From Metaphire vulgaris (taxonomy: Eukaryota > Annelida > Clitellata > Crassiclitellata > Megascolecidae): 64,000 nt of DNA. The stretch is from NCBI GenBank assembly GCA_018105865.1, contig CM030853.1, forward strand, positions 5,138,075 to 5,202,074, given 5' to 3'. Positions within the stretch are counted from its first letter, which is position 1, and every line of letters begins with the position of its first letter. The notes under the pieces are model-generated. The model was not told the DNA's origin. It worked only from the letters and a program-made list of their open reading frames with translations, and did not search any database. Positions 35,211-46,892 of this stretch are shown in pieces. The translations under genes were made by a program, and so were the position numbers.

Positions 35211-35721
35211 CTGTTATTATTGAACCAAGTAGAGCTGTCGGGCAAATAAACCAGACAGACCTGGTTGATTATAGCCTATTGTCTCAGAGCTCTGATTACT
35301 GGACAGACGAAGAAACCTTATCTTCTGATTCCCGTCTTCTGAGAATTTGCTGCAGATTTCGTACGAAGAAAAACTCGCCGGCGATGTCTGCAAGACAAGA
35401 CAGCGAGCGTCATATCCTGTTTGCCTCGTTCGTTCAAGAAAGCGTCGATTTCTTTTGGCAATTCTGCACGACATCCGTTAATCGGAACACTGACTATTTT
35501 GCCTCTTCGAAGTTTCTCTTTCCGATTTGGTTTAATCTCTGCGATTCTCAAATTATCACTAAAATGGTTTCATCGGCGATACTTAGATTTTAAAAGTGGG
35601 AAGGCCCAGCCCCATACGCATTTTCTCATCCGTAGCCTAGCCTCTAAAAAACTGGAGGTGGGGGTAGGTTTTCAAGCCTAGCGGTCTAATAGAAGTTTAC
35701 GCCTGTGAATGATTCAGAGTT
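35211..35721. other. No gene supported
   Basis: Open frames of 80-140 codons exist on both strands at 35217-35593. I recognise no domain and see no splice pair. Confidence 0.35.
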
Positions 35722-35801
35722 TTAACCCCTTAACCGTGTATTTAACTGTAACTCAATGTAAAATGGACGGATATATCCGGGATCCCCAGTTAAGAGGTTA
35801 A
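35722..35801. mobile_element. piggyBac-like palindromic MITE, copy 2 (reverse)
   Basis: TTAA edges around CCCCTTAACCG and CCCAGTTAAGAGG. The spacer AACTGTAACTCAATGTAAAA is the reverse complement of the spacer at 17319-17399. More diverged than the other two. Confidence 0.68.
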
Positions 35802-36183
35802 TTTCGCCGATCTCTATATCGTGCTTAGACCTCGTCTTTTGAAATCGTTTTCTTTATCTCTTTGGCAGCCATGTTGTTTTCGCGGAATTTACCCTTTAAT
35901 GGTTTCCAAAAATATTTTAAATCAAATACCACAACAATATTTACATTGTGTATATATATCAAATGAAAGAGTTTTTGATTATCTACACGAGAATATGAAA
36001 AGAAAAAGATAGCATTCACAATGACATTCTTCATATTTCTTGAGAAGATAAATTGAAAAATTCAAAAAATTAAAATTTGACTTTGAAGTGCGCCAAAAAT
36101 GTTGTCAGCAACACGACAGTGTAAGTAAACTATCTGAAACATGTACACTTGTACACATATGTAAATAATGTAATACACATTTT

Positions 36184-36354
36184 CAGTGGCGTAACGTGGG
36201 GGCACTTTGTTGACTTGGCCCCGGGCAGGGGGCTCCCAAAGAGGGGACATTTTAGGTTAGGGTTTAATAACCTAACCATAGAAGTGAATGCTGACGACCT
36301 TTTTTTGAGGCGATGAAATGTCATGACAAAGATTTAGAAAAGTCTACGCCACTG
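36184..36354 (+). mobile_element. hAT-type MITE, family D
   Basis: The ends are CAGTGGCGTAACGTGGG and AGTCTACGCCACTG. An exact duplication CACATTTT lies at 36176-36183 and 36355-36362. It contains GACGACCTTTTTTTG. Confidence 0.88.
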
Positions 36355-36362
36355 CACATTTT

Positions 36363-36890
36363 AGAAAATTATATATAGATGTATAAATGTCATATTTTAG
36401 TCTACACAGGATTTTGTGTGAAAGGTTTCATAGCAATATAAAACATATGTATTTTTGGCACTTGTCACAAAAGTTCATACAATTTTGTTTGTGTCTTTAG
36501 TTTTTCTATCTTCGTTATTTTAAATTCTTCTGCCATCGCCTGTCTGCTTTCCATCGTCATTTTCATCTTCATTTATCTATTTTTGTTTTGCTTTTATTAG
36601 CTTTATTTCTTTTGCAGGAAATACCGGACGCGATTTTATGTCCTTGTTTTTCAAATCGGGATCAATCGCAACTGAACGACGATAGAGCGAGCGCTAGAGC
36701 AGCGCTTAAGTCATAAAATCCGAGAAATTAGAGACTAGTTGGAATTAGCCCATAATTCGTTTTTAAGTTTTAATTTAATTAGGAATCACCTTGAAGCAGA
36801 CAGCTCTTTACTCTCTTTAAAACCCACGTGGCGCAGTTACCATGGTAACGTCGACCTTCACAGGTAGGCCTACTGACACATTCTAAGCAG
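36363..36890. other. No gene seen
   Basis: A hydrophobic-looking frame at 36480-36600 ends at an in-frame stop before a TTTTGCAG sequence. I do not call it. Confidence 0.35.
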
Positions 36891-36892
36891 TG

Positions 36893-37145
36893 ACGAGAGA
36901 GAGAGGAAGAGAAAGAAAGAGAGAGAGAGACATAGACCTAGACAGAGACAGAGACAGAGGGAGAGACAGACAGACATAGAGAGACAGAGAGAGACAGACA
37001 GATAGAGAGACAGACAGACAGAGACAGAGGCAGAGACAGAAGCAGACAGAGAGATAGATAGACAGACAGACAGAAACAGAGGAGAAACAGAGATAGAAAG
37101 GAGAGAGAGAAAAACAGAGACAGAGAAACAGAGACAGAGAGAGCG
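36893..37145. repeat. (GAGA)n/(CAGA)n tract
   Basis: A degenerate purine array of GAGACAGA units. Confidence 0.93.
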
Positions 37146-37398
37146 TGCGTCAGTAATCGAGGATACTGTCATATTACTGGGTCTTAGAAACGTCGTTCTC
37201 GCCTTAGAGGTCCTTAATTTAATAGATGTCTCAATGGTTTACGGTCTCTTTAGGCTCCTCATTAGATCCTAATTGAGTCCAATGAATGCAGTAGAGATCA
37301 AGGAAGACTTGGGGGGAAAGTCGTCTCATTAGTTCTGATTTCTCTAAGATTCAACGTAGTCGTAGCCAATGTAGCCATGAAGTATAAATGCTGAGTTT

Positions 37399-37695
37399 CA
37401 CGTGGGGGATGAGTGGGGATGCATCCCCCACCGGACTTACTTTACTTTTTTGCTTGTGAGACCTATTTTGGGGTAAAAGTCTAGTAAAACTACGGGAAAA
37501 ACTGCGGATGACCATTTTTGCTTGTCAGCCTATTTTTTCGGTAAAAGTGTAGCAAAATTAGGGATAAAATTCCCTTTTGTCATTCTTTTTTCGGCGAAGT
37601 TTATTGATTTTTCCTTCTAGGCTATTTTCATTCCCCCCACCAACTTCCTATGAATTCATTTCGTCCCCCACCAAGAAATCCTGAAACCGTCACTG
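37399..37695 (+). mobile_element. hAT-type MITE, family B, left tip missing
   Basis: The right end GAAACCGTCACTG and the body (GGGGATGCATCCCC, GACCATTTTTGCTTGTCAGC at 37509-37528) fit family B. An exact 8-bp duplication CTGAGTTT lies at 37391-37398 and 37696-37703, but the first 12 or so bases of the left end are absent. Confidence 0.8.
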
Positions 37696-37703
37696 CTGAG
37701 TTT

Positions 37704-38226
37704 ATCTTCTACTGTATCTTAGTTCACGAAAATATAAAGTCGCCTGGACTTTCTTATTAATTAAGTTGGCTATGCCATATCAAGGCTTTTAGATCTAGAG
37801 AGACTTTATTTTAAAACTTAGAAGTAAATAATTTTAAAGGTTTCTAACAATATTCGTCATTTTTATTGCTCCGTTAACTGCAGTTTTCATATTAAACTAG
37901 AAATATCTTTGATCTTAAAATTCTGAAATAAAACATTACTGCAGAACGATTCTAATTTCTTGATTGACGCATTGATTGATTGATTGATTGATTGCAGTGC
38001 AGCACTGCTGGTGATGTATACACCTCGATGGCGCTATGTAAATGGACACTTTTGAAATTATAGTTTTAGACAGATTCCGCCATTCATTTCGAATAATTAA
38101 TTAATTAATTAATTATATAATTTATTTTTGTCTGTTCAAGTGTGCTCATGTGTCAATAAAGATTTATTTTTTCGCTCCGACCAATCTCATCTGTTTTCAA
38201 CAGCACCAGAAATATCAGAGAACTAT
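37704..38226. other. No gene seen
   Basis: Contains a short (GATT)n run at 37974-37993 and (ATTA)n at 38095-38114. Confidence 0.45.
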
Positions 38227-38227
38227 G

Positions 38228-38229
38228 CT

Positions 38230-38289
<60 letters not shown>

Positions 38290-38299
38290 TGTGTGTGTT
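38228..38299. repeat. (TA)n-(TG)n microsatellite
   Basis: A TA run of about 20 bases joins a TG run of about 50 bases with one TA interruption. Confidence 0.96.
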
Positions 38300-38599
38300 C
38301 TGCTGAAAAATAGGTCCTTTAATGTGATTAATCCTTCATTTTCGTTGCGCAGAGCTATGATGTTGGTTAAAGTGAGCGAAAAGCACTGTCAACTACAAGC
38401 AAATTTCTTCCATCCAAAATAAAGTGGGTCACCTTGCAGCTGAGGAGAAAAACATGTTTACCTCCTGCGCCAAAGCTACCCATTCACTCGCAGGTATATG
38501 ACTTCCTACCGATGGCAGCGAGAAAGCCGAAGTTCAATGGGTATGGAATTTAAACTGAAGTGACGATTGAAAGACGTGAAGAAAGGACCACACAGGCTA

Positions 38600-38680
38600 A
38601 TAATGGTACCTTACTACCATCAGGTCTAGACTCTAGACTTAAAACACATCTATTCCTGACAGCATATCCGTCTTAACCTG
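38600..38680 (+). mobile_element. LINE ORF2 C-terminal remnant (short)
   Basis: The frame GTLLPSGLDSRLKTHLFLTA followed by a stop resembles the common end of CR1/L2-like ORF2 proteins (Leu-Lys-Thr-His-Leu-Phe). The element is followed within 200 bases by triplet arrays. Confidence 0.5.
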
Positions 38681-38839
38681 GAATCTGGAGGTACGGACTG
38701 GCCTCAGGATTACAACCTCGAATCACCATGGACTAGATCACGCTATGATTATTTATTGAAGTAGGCCTATAGTATATCAGCACAACATCGACTGGTGCTG
38801 ATATACAACCTACTACAATGGCGCTAAAGAAACTCACTA

Positions 38840-39207
38840 CTGCTACTACTACAACTGCTGCTGCTACGACTGCTGCCACTGCTACTGCTGCTACCACTGC
38901 TACCACTACCACTGCTGCGCTGCTGCTGCTGCTACCACTGCACCACCACTGCTGCTGCCAACTACCACCACCACCACTACTACTGCTGCATCTGCTGCAC
39001 CACTGCCACTGCTGCCTGCTGCCACTGCCACCACCACCACTGCCACCACTGCCACCACTGCTACCACTGCCACCACTCACCACCTGCTGCTGCTGCTGCA
39101 CCACCACTGGCTGCCACTGCACCACAACCAACTGCTGCACTGGTGCTAGACTACTGCCACTGCTACTACTACTACTACCACTACTTTACTACTACTACTA
39201 CTACTAG

Positions 39208-39263
<56 letters not shown>

Positions 39264-39292
39264 ATAATAATAATAATAATAATAATAACAAC
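38840..39292. repeat. (ACT)n/(CTG)n/(CCA)n triplet tract ending in (AAT)n
   Basis: About 340 bases of mixed ACT, CTG and CCA triplets, a purer ACT run at 39165-39262, then an AAT run. Confidence 0.93.
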
Positions 39293-39565
39293 AAACAAAC
39301 AAACAAATAATAATAATAACAATGCCTCACATAGCCTAAATTGCCTGATGCAGTCTGTCCGATTTAAGCCACAGACAGCACGCGAAATATGAAAGCCTTG
39401 AAATACAAAGACTGCCTATACTTCCGTAAAGACTATAGCATGGAATGGCTAGGGCCTACAGAATAATAAATCTCTTGCAACGCTGATGTCAACTGAGATA
39501 GGAAGCTTAACCGATTGATTGATTAATTATTTTAACCACGTTGACGCCGAATCGAAGCACAAGCG

Positions 39566-39791
39566 CAGTGGCGTTGGGGGCGGGGGCACTTTTTCGACTG
39601 CCCCGGGCCCCCGAAGAGGGGGGCCGAAGAGTGATATCATACTTTTTTATATGGATTGACCTTTTTTGTCTGAAGATTTGAGAAGGGGGATGTGTAGGGA
39701 TGACCTTTTTTGCTTGTCAAAAGTTCTTTGAGATTGGGGGCCCCCAGATCAAGGATGCCCCCCGAGCCCCAAAAGTCACGCTACGCCACTG
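39566..39791 (+). mobile_element. hAT-type MITE, family D
   Basis: The ends are CAGTGGCGTTGGGGGCGG and GTCACGCTACGCCACTG, with flanks CACAAGCG and CAGAAGCG (7 of 8). The motif GACCTTTTTTGCTTGTCA lies at 39702-39719 and a partial copy at 39658. Confidence 0.82.
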
Positions 39792-40116
39792 CAGAAGCGA
39801 AAGGTTGATCATTATTTATGCGAGAAGAATGTAATATCAAAATGTCAGACGTTGCAGACATTTTTAAAGTCACAGTTTGATCTTTTGCACACTCAGAATG
39901 ATTTCTAGATGTTATCTTCTGAAGACAAGTCTACAAATTTCAATTTCTGTTTCAGCTCAAATTTCTATGTCTTTAAATTTCAGCTTTATCGAAGCCTTTG
40001 ACGCAAGCAAATCAAATCAGTAAAACAAAGGGCATCGGATTAAACTGCTTTTAAAAGAAACCTATGGCGTACTGTAAACTTCTATCAATACTTTTTACAC
40101 GCAGCGTTCTAATCAA
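39792..40116. other. No gene seen
   Basis: Unremarkable sequence between two MITEs. Confidence 0.4.
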
Positions 40117-40300
40117 CAGGGGCGTAGCCAGGAATTTGATTTGGGAGGGTATAAATATTTTGGGTGGGTATAAATCTGAACTATAACCCACATAAGCCAT
40201 ATAAAGCACATATAACCACAGGTAAATCACATAAAAAACTTTAAGGTACACTGATTTTGGGGGGTATATATACCGATATACCCCCGTCGCTACGCCCCTG
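40117..40300 (+). mobile_element. hAT-type MITE, family C
   Basis: CAGGGGCGTAGCCAGGAATT to GTCGCTACGCCCCTG, with flanks CTAATCAA and TTAATCAA (7 of 8). It is about 90 percent identical by eye to 30618-30800. Confidence 0.88.
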
Positions 40301-40582
40301 TTAATCAACAGTGATACAAGGTTACATTGTGTACTGATGATGTACCAGCAATGTTGGAAACGCATTTGGATATGATGCGTAGGTGTAAAAGGGACCCGGG
40401 CAGATTTCTTTGCCCCCACTGCTTTCTTGCATCTACATGCTGTCTGACCGCCAAAGCTATTCCAATATGTTTAGAAAACGTATTGACATCTGCAGTTGAA
40501 TTGCAAACTTCGTCAAAGCCATAACCTGGAATAACCGCTTGTTCAAACAGTTATAATATATGCTGTTAAATATTTGTTCGAA

Positions 40583-40583
<1 letters not shown>

Positions 40584-40633
<50 letters not shown>

Positions 40634-40690
40634 TGGACAATTTATATAGCGCTGTAGAATAGTGAAAGTTACGCCGTTACGTTACGCGTG
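40584..40690 (+). repeat. (ATT)n joined to a TTTATATAGCGCT dispersed repeat
   Basis: A 45-base ATT run is followed by GGACAATTTATATAGCGCTG and GTTACGCCGTTACG. The same adjacency of GCGCTATATAAATT and AAT/ATT runs is seen at 54175-54260 and 55079-55150. Confidence 0.7.
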
Positions 40691-41002
40691 TAAATGAACA
40701 TTAAGTTATGTCTATTACTATATCATAATGGCGTTGTCTAAATTTTAAGAGACAGAGTTTTTGAATGCCTTCTTGAACTGCACATTAAACTTTTTCCTAA
40801 AATATTTGGCAGACATATTTGGCACCTAAAATGGAAGAATGCACCATACTGTTTTCTCTTTGGAAGAAAACAAATTGAATAAACATATACAGGTAAGTAT
40901 TGTCAGAAATAGTTATTCTAAAGCTTTCACTAGAAGGCGAGAGGCCACAGTACTGTGATAAAAGGGGCGTGACCCCAGGAAAATGTCAAGAGCCTCTGAC
41001 CT
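40691..41002. other. No gene seen
   Basis: Unremarkable sequence. Confidence 0.4.
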
Positions 41003-41191
41003 ATAGGGGCGGCGCTAGGGGGGTGGGTCCGCGGGTCCGGACCCACCCAGCCTCGGGCAGGGGCACCCAAGCAAAACGTGCAAATGCGCAGAGAAATTTT
41101 GATTGGGGGGGTGAGGGGTAGTCTGAGCCGGGTCCTGGCTGTGTAGAATGCATTAGACCCACCCAGCCAACAAAACCCAGCGCCGCCCCTG
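41003..41191 (+). mobile_element. hAT-type MITE (TAGGGGCGGCGCTAGG)
   Basis: The ends are TAGGGGCGGCGCTAGG and CCAGCGCCGCCCCTG. An exact duplication CTGACCTA lies at 40995-41002 and 41192-41199. The interior holds GGACCCACCCAGCC-like inverted segments. Confidence 0.88.
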
Positions 41192-41570
41192 CTGACCTAA
41201 AGCACTTACGAGTGAAGACAGAAGCAATTCTAGCACCAACACTGATTGTTTTCTTCTCTGGAAAGACCTCTTGGCATCTTCGGTAAGTCGGTCCCATAGC
41301 AACACACGTTTATCTTGAAGCCTGTCAAGCGGACACAATGGCCTTCTGATGCAAATACATAGTATAGGCCTACATTATATATGCGACTACCTGTTGGTTC
41401 GTTCTTTGCATCGTTTTAAACCGTATTTTATAGTCTATCAAAATTCTCAAATTTCTTCAGTATATCTTTATATATAACCTTAACTTTGTCTGGTAATGAT
41501 AAAGAAATCAAATCCGGCGAGCTCTGCTTTCTTAGTTGGTCTTTGAACATATGGATCCGGTTGGTCAGCT

Positions 41571-41758
41571 CCAGTGTTTATTCTAGCCACCTTGACATTG
41601 GGGGGATTTTGAAATGTTTGGGGGGACAAGGTCTGAGTCTCCACATTTTTATGGGAAATTTCCATTCCCCCAGCCAACATATAAAAAATTTTTTTGGAGG
41701 GGAATTTTAAAATTTTGGGGGAAAAATTCCCCTCGAAAAGGCCTAGAATAAACACTGG
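41571..41758 (+). mobile_element. hAT-like MITE, family F
   Basis: CCAGTGTTTATTCTAGCC to GGCCTAGAATAAACACTGG, flanked by GGTCAGCT on the left and GTCAGCTC on the right; the exact edge is ambiguous by one base. It is nearly identical in the left third to 9561-9742. Confidence 0.85.
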
Positions 41759-41999
41759 GTCAGCTCCTTGTATTGGTTGGTCAGCAGCAGCTCATTGCAG
41801 GAGCTGGTCATTAGCAAAGTTATCATCATCTTCCTCATACATTGGCATAAAATTGCACGAAAAAGTGGGTATTCAAGCCATATAACTTCCTCTTTTCCTA
41901 TGGTAGAATCTGAAAAAATTGAGGTGGGGCTCGAGCCTGGAGGCCTAATAGAAGTTTGCGCCTATGCCCTTATACGAATCGTCATCTATCAGGGACGGT

Positions 42000-42377
42000 T
42001 CCACATTGGGGACGACTGGGGATGCATCCCCCCACCGGCCCACCAAAAATGTGTCTTCAGTGGAAGATGATCGTCTAAACGGATTAGCCTTGATTTATAT
42101 CCACAAAGATAAGGACATATCCATTATTATCAATGTCATCGACAAATTCGCTTCCAGCAATAGAAAACTCGATGTTGCACTATGACTTTGTACAATCCAA
42201 ACTAAATGGCTTTTATACATTGTCAATTCTGAGCATTATATTTTATAAATGAAATCTACAGATTTCTTCTAAACCGTTTACATATAATTCCTTTGACAAT
42301 TGGCGCGATCTTCCTAGAAATTCGTTGCATCTCCCCCCCCACCCCATGAGTTCTTCAACTTCTTGGAACCGCCACTG
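42000..42377 (+). mobile_element. Probable hAT-type MITE, family B
   Basis: The left end CAGGGACGGTTCCACATTGG leads into GGGGATGCATCCCC. The right end is TTGGAACCGCCACTG. No flanking duplication was found, and the interior differs from other family B copies, so two fused ends are possible. Confidence 0.5.
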
Positions 42378-42770
42378 CATTCAAGAATCGTCTCCGTCTA
42401 GAATCTAGACGGTTCTCGTGTTCAGCTTTCTTCAGGACCCTTCCATTTTTCTAGAAACTGATCGTGATTGCACGCATTGGTTCGTTCAGTTTCAGAGCTA
42501 GCTGGGCCTCTGTTTGCATTTCAGTCGATCTGCAAATGCGACAACAATAATAGCATTGATCGTTGCTATGCAAGATGTGTGCCCTCTCTGTTGCCCTGTG
42601 TTTTGTTCCATTTGATCCAGCTGCTCAATAGACCAGCTACAATCAACCGACGACGAAGATTTCACAGTTCACACTTGGCTAAATTAAACCAAAATGTACA
42701 CTGAAATTATCAGCACTAGAATTAGATTTCGTAACACCCAGTTGCTGAGCCAAAACAGAAGTTGGTGGTT

Positions 42771-42851
42771 TTAACCCCTTAACTGGGCGCCCCGAGTCAC
42801 GCTCGTCCATTGTACATTGAGTTACAAATAGTTGCCCAGTTAAGGGGTTAA
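42771..42851. mobile_element. piggyBac-like 81-bp palindromic MITE, copy 3
   Basis: TTAA edges, CCCCTTAACTGGGC and CCCAGTTAAGGGG ends. It differs from 17319-17399 by about one base, so one of the two is a recent insertion. Confidence 0.8.
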
Positions 42852-43305
42852 TAATTCTACACAGTGGCAACAGTGACAGAGGAGCAATATTGGTGATGTT
42901 CAAGCAGTCATTCTAGACTCTTGATACAAAGTGGGAACTGGTCACATTTATTTATCAAATCTCCGAGTTAACTCCGGCATGAGTGACGTCTACCATTGGC
43001 GGAATTTGAAGACACACTTGTTTAACTCGTTTGACGTCATCACTCTTGAAATTTTTTGAAATGATGCTATAATAATAATAAGGTGATCTAAAGTGGTTTG
43101 GGAGGCTACGTAAGCCTGTGTGAAAACCACTGTAGTAACACTCCACATTCAATAACCTAGTTTTCCGAGATAGCCTTTGAATCCGTTTACTGTTTCAACT
43201 GTCACTCCCTTATTAGGAATTCCGTGACAATGGAAATTGGTCCTGAATGGCTAAGAAGGAAGACTTTTACACCAACAGGATGAACAAAAGTCACTGCATT
43301 TAGAT
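42852..43305. other. No gene seen
   Basis: Unremarkable sequence. Confidence 0.4.
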
Positions 43306-43481
43306 CAGGGTTATTTCTAGGATTATCAATTTGAGGGTGTCGGTATATTTTTGAGGTCACATCCTTGCCCCGAAAAAGTCTGACAAAAAAGGAAAAGTTC
43401 ATCCCAGGTTCAGATTAGGGGTGTCGGTCTCAAATGGGGGGGGGGACGCTGGAGGTGTTATGGGGTGCAAAAATATCCCTG
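43306..43481 (+). mobile_element. hAT-type MITE, family H
   Basis: CAGGGTTATTTCTAGG to GCAAAAATATCCCTG, with flanks ATTTAGAT and ATATAGAA (6 of 8). Confidence 0.82.
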
Positions 43482-43589
43482 ATATAGAAGTCTTCAAAGC
43501 ATCAGTAGCCAAAGCCAATCTACAGCGTTCTGCGCTCTGAAAGTTTTTTGACTTACTAGACTGTCTCTGTTGTGAGCGTTAGCCTAGAG

Positions 43590-43946
43590 CAGTGGTTCTT
43601 AACCTTTTACGATTACATACCTCTTAAACAAGTATAAGAAAACGAAGTACCCCCTACCAGCGTACTTTATCCCAGGACAAATGGTTGCAATATATTGAAA
43701 ATAATAATAAACGGTAAATAATTATAAACTGCAACAAATTTCTATTACAAATTGCCAGAAAAGTGGGCCTTTTCTTTAAAATTTATAATTTAGTACACAA
43801 ATTTCTACAGCATTTGTAGAGTATACGGGATAACCTGTAATAAAAGTCTTTAAAAAGACTTTATTTCCGGATTATTCAGCACCCCAACAACGTCCTTCAA
43901 GTACCCCCAAGAGTACGACTACCCCCTCCCCGGTTAAGAACCACTG
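43590..43946 (+). mobile_element. hAT-type MITE (CAGTGGTTCTTAACC), 357 bp
   Basis: CAGTGGTTCTTAACC and GGTTAAGAACCACTG are perfect 15-bp inverted ends. The flanks GCCTAGAG and GCCTAGTC agree at 6 of 8. It is the intact relative of 16621-16868. Confidence 0.85.
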
Positions 43947-44227
43947 GCCTAGTCACCCTAGTGGATATGGGCGCAAATGCTTGTGTGTCCGCAAGTGTGC
44001 GATTTAATGATCAGCCGACACCGCGTGAGCAACAGGACAATGCCGTCATCGACAGGTTAAAATGCCGCAATCATTATCACCATTATGATGAAGGCACTAT
44101 AAGGCCACGCCACATTAAACAGTTCTTACGCATGTCTGAGCACAGTCCACATGTATAGCCTGTCGGATTGCGCGTACCGGTGGAAATCAATGATTACATG
44201 GAAACGAAATAATGCGGCAATCTATAG

Positions 44228-44451
44228 CAGTGTTATTTCTAGGATTTTGAATTTGGGGGTGTCGGAAAAATAAAAGGTCATTTGAAAATATAAGTTGAGA
44301 GGTGTTCTTCTCCATTTGGGGAGGTGTTCTGAGCTAATTAGTATGCAATTTGTATGCATACCATTATCGCATAACCAATTTTTTTAGGGTTTCGACCTCA
44401 AATTGGGGCGGGGGTGTTGGGGGGTGTTAGCCGGGTGTAAAAATATCCCTG
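44228..44451 (+). mobile_element. hAT-type MITE, family H
   Basis: CAGTGTTATTTCTAGG to GTAAAAATATCCCTG with an exact duplication ATCTATAG at 44220-44227 and 44452-44459. Confidence 0.9.
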
Positions 44452-44659
44452 ATCTATAGGATTTGATCTAGATTTTGATATTTCAAAAGCGCTACCAGAT
44501 CCGCTTGCGTAGTTGGAAATTTCTCTACAAAATCGTCATTCAGAGAACAAGAGCGAATACAAGTTCTTATGAGAATCAGTTTGCCTGAGTGTCTTCATAA
44601 ATCTAAGCAAAATCGTGTGCAAGTAGGGAAATGCGACACTCAGCTCAACTGCATTGGTC

Positions 44660-44842
44660 CAGTGGCGCTCCAGGATTTGGCAAGTGTGGGGGCGTTGGGG
44701 TGGCCACTTCTAATCATGGGGGGCAACCATTTGTTGTTAGGTATGCAGCATTAAGCATAGGGTCCCAACAGGGGGCCACTGGGGGGGCAGGAACTCAATA
44801 GGGGGCACGGGCCCCCCGGGTCCCCCGGTGGAGCCGCCACTG
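44660..44842 (-). mobile_element. hAT-type MITE, family A (reverse)
   Basis: Reverse complement of the family A body, with an exact duplication CATTGGTC at 44652-44659 and 44843-44850. Confidence 0.9.
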
Positions 44843-44850
44843 CATTGGTC

Positions 44851-45207
44851 ATTGCGGAGTCTGCACGGACGGTATAGGCCTATAAATGCCGTTGCGAGCC
44901 ACTTACCGATCGGGCGACATCGAAATTTGCTTGTGACCTGCTTGTCAACGAATAACCACTCAGACCCAAGCAGGCAGTCGATGTTAATCTTTGTCCCTTT
45001 GGACAGACAAAAGGCGATTGTATCACTCCAGATTCGATTATCTCATCAGCACGACTGTTTCTCATTTTGCGATTCGATTGACTGAACGCAAGAACATCTA
45101 TTTTACGGTGAGAATAACATAACTAATATCGCGTTTCTGCAATTCTGTTTTAAATAGTGTCCATCACTTTCCCATTTCGAATAAATCTTTGAATTCTGTA
45201 GTCAGTT
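44851..45207. other. No gene supported
   Basis: A mixed-residue open frame runs to 45085 on the plus strand, but it shows no domain and no splice sites. Confidence 0.35.
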
Positions 45208-45403
45208 CAGGGCCATATTAAGGCGGGGCTGAGGGGCTGAAGCCCCAGGCCCACCATAAAAATAGACCCACCGTTTTTCAAGCGACGACCTTTTTTACCT
45301 GTCAGAGATTTTCATTGAAGGCGGGGCAATTTTCAAATTATGGAAGCGACGACCTTTTTTACTTCCTCAGCCCCAGGCACACTCGGACCTTAATCCGGCC
45401 CTG
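45208..45403 (+). mobile_element. hAT-type MITE (CAGGGCCATATTAAGG)
   Basis: The ends are CAGGGCCATATTAAGG and CCTTAATCCGGCCCTG. An exact duplication AGTCAGTT lies at 45200-45207 and 45404-45411. Two GACGACCTTTTTTAC motifs (45285 and 45348) lie inside, and a third (GACGACCTTTTGCTTT) is just outside at 45415. Confidence 0.9.
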
Positions 45404-45832
45404 AGTCAGTTGTTGACGACCTTTTGCTTTTTTTAATTCAACAAAGTAAGACATTATTAGCATTAGAGGATTATTGCAGAACACATTTCTGTGATAAACA
45501 AAACGACGTGTGTTGTATATTCCGATATTCCGAATCGGTTTAATATACCAAAATTTTATCAAAAACTATAACTGACTAACTAACTAAAAGCTAACTAATA
45601 AATAACTAACTAATAATAGCTCTTGTCAATACATGCCCATTTCTTCGATGTATTGAAGCCACGAATACTTGCTTCAAATTGACCGCTGTGCAATTGACTA
45701 AATAAAATCTAACATAAACTTAAAACCTAATTATTAAATTTAATGTTTTCATCCATTTGTCAGTGTTGTCCCAATTTTCTGTCAGTCAATGCTTACAAAT
45801 ATTGTTAAACAACCGACCATTTTCTGTTGTAG

Positions 45833-45902
45833 ATGAGACGCTGGCTTCGAAATGGCAGATTTTCCGTTCGCTACATCCGGACTATTAATACTATTCTTAT
45901 TG
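45833..45902 (+). CDS. Asn-rich EGF/TSP1 membrane protein, exon 1 (first part of signal peptide)
   Basis: ATG at 45833 opens MRRWLRNGRFSVRYIRTINT, then ILI, and the exon ends after one base of the next codon at ATT G|GTGCGT. Joined to the acceptor at 47247 (TG TTG ACG ATA), it gives a continuous hydrophobic stretch TINTILIVLTIFLIVDGQA followed by DMTTNTP. That is a convincing signal peptide with a cleavage site after GQA. Neither exon makes a proper signal peptide alone. This joint fixes both the start and the reading frame of exon 2. The ATG follows a TTTTCTGTTGTAG sequence, so a 5' UTR intron may end right before it. No promoter could be identified. Confidence 0.6.
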
Positions 45903-46017
45903 GTGCGTTAATAAGCTTGACCGCTCTCTCCGTAGGAGCAAGAACTAGTCTAACATATATACTATATAGCGGCTTATAGCCTAACCATAATCCTTGTATT
46001 GCCAAATGTTGTTCTGC

Positions 46018-46385
46018 CAGTGGCGTAGCGAGGGGGCAGAGAGGGCGAAGCGCCCCAGGCGGCCCTTGTCCTAGGGGCGGCATTTTCGAGATTTCCTAAT
46101 TTGTATAATTATTAGCCTTTATTGGTTTTTTTGCCTGTCATACTTTTTTAGAGACTCGATAACATTGTTTTTTGCTTGCCAGACTTTTTTTAGATACTTG
46201 ATAACGTTTTTTTGCTTGTCAGACCTTTTAAAGACTTGATTGGTAAGGTTTTTCCAGGAAATTTTGAAAAATTTCCGCCGCGAAAAGGCGGCACTTTTTA
46301 TTTTCTCCTTTTGAAAATTTTCCGTCGCGAAAAGGCGGCACTTTTATTTTCGCCCCAGGCGGCACTTTGCCTAGCTACGCCACTG
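46018..46385 (+). mobile_element. hAT-type MITE (CAGTGGCGTAGCGAGG), in intron 1
   Basis: The ends are CAGTGGCGTAGCGAGGG and CTAGCTACGCCACTG. An exact duplication TGTTCTGC lies at 46010-46017 and 46386-46393. It contains three TTTTTTGCYTGTCA-like motifs between 46128 and 46225. Confidence 0.9.
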
Positions 46386-46892
46386 TGTTCTGCCAAAAGA
46401 GCGCTAAGGAGATAAGAAAAGTAGACGATGAAATAAACCTACACCAGCTGAATGCATGCCAGACAAGGAAGGTAACACGACTGGATTGCAATCTATCTTC
46501 TCTGGAACGACCTGGTCTTTTGCGGATGAGCCTGAAGTACCATCCATAGATACCCTTGGGTATTAGAACTGGTGCTATAGAAGTGCATAATTACTATTTG
46601 TACTATTACCCATTGGCATAATCAGGGTTTCAGAATAGGGGACGCCAAGGTGCCTACAGACCGACATTCCAGACCCAACGAGGGGGCTTGGGGAGTGAGG
46701 AAAAAATGGTAATATTAGATTCAAATTTTGAGTTTTGGAGCATAGTTTCAGACGCTACATGTAAGTATAGATGACATGATATCGGCATTCACCCTTTCCC
46801 TCCAACTAGCCCTAACAATTGCTATCTCCTCAGAATTCGATATTTATAACTGTACACGAGCATTCAAAAGTTAAGAAAGGAAATCCTAAGCG

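Noticed and set aside
38818..39207. Cys/Thr/Leu-rich ORF over the ACT/CTG tract
   Set aside because: Composition follows the triplet array exactly and nothing else supports a gene.
40327..40524. 65-codon Cys-containing ORF downstream of a family C MITE
   Set aside because: No acceptor or donor and no recognised motif; length is within chance.
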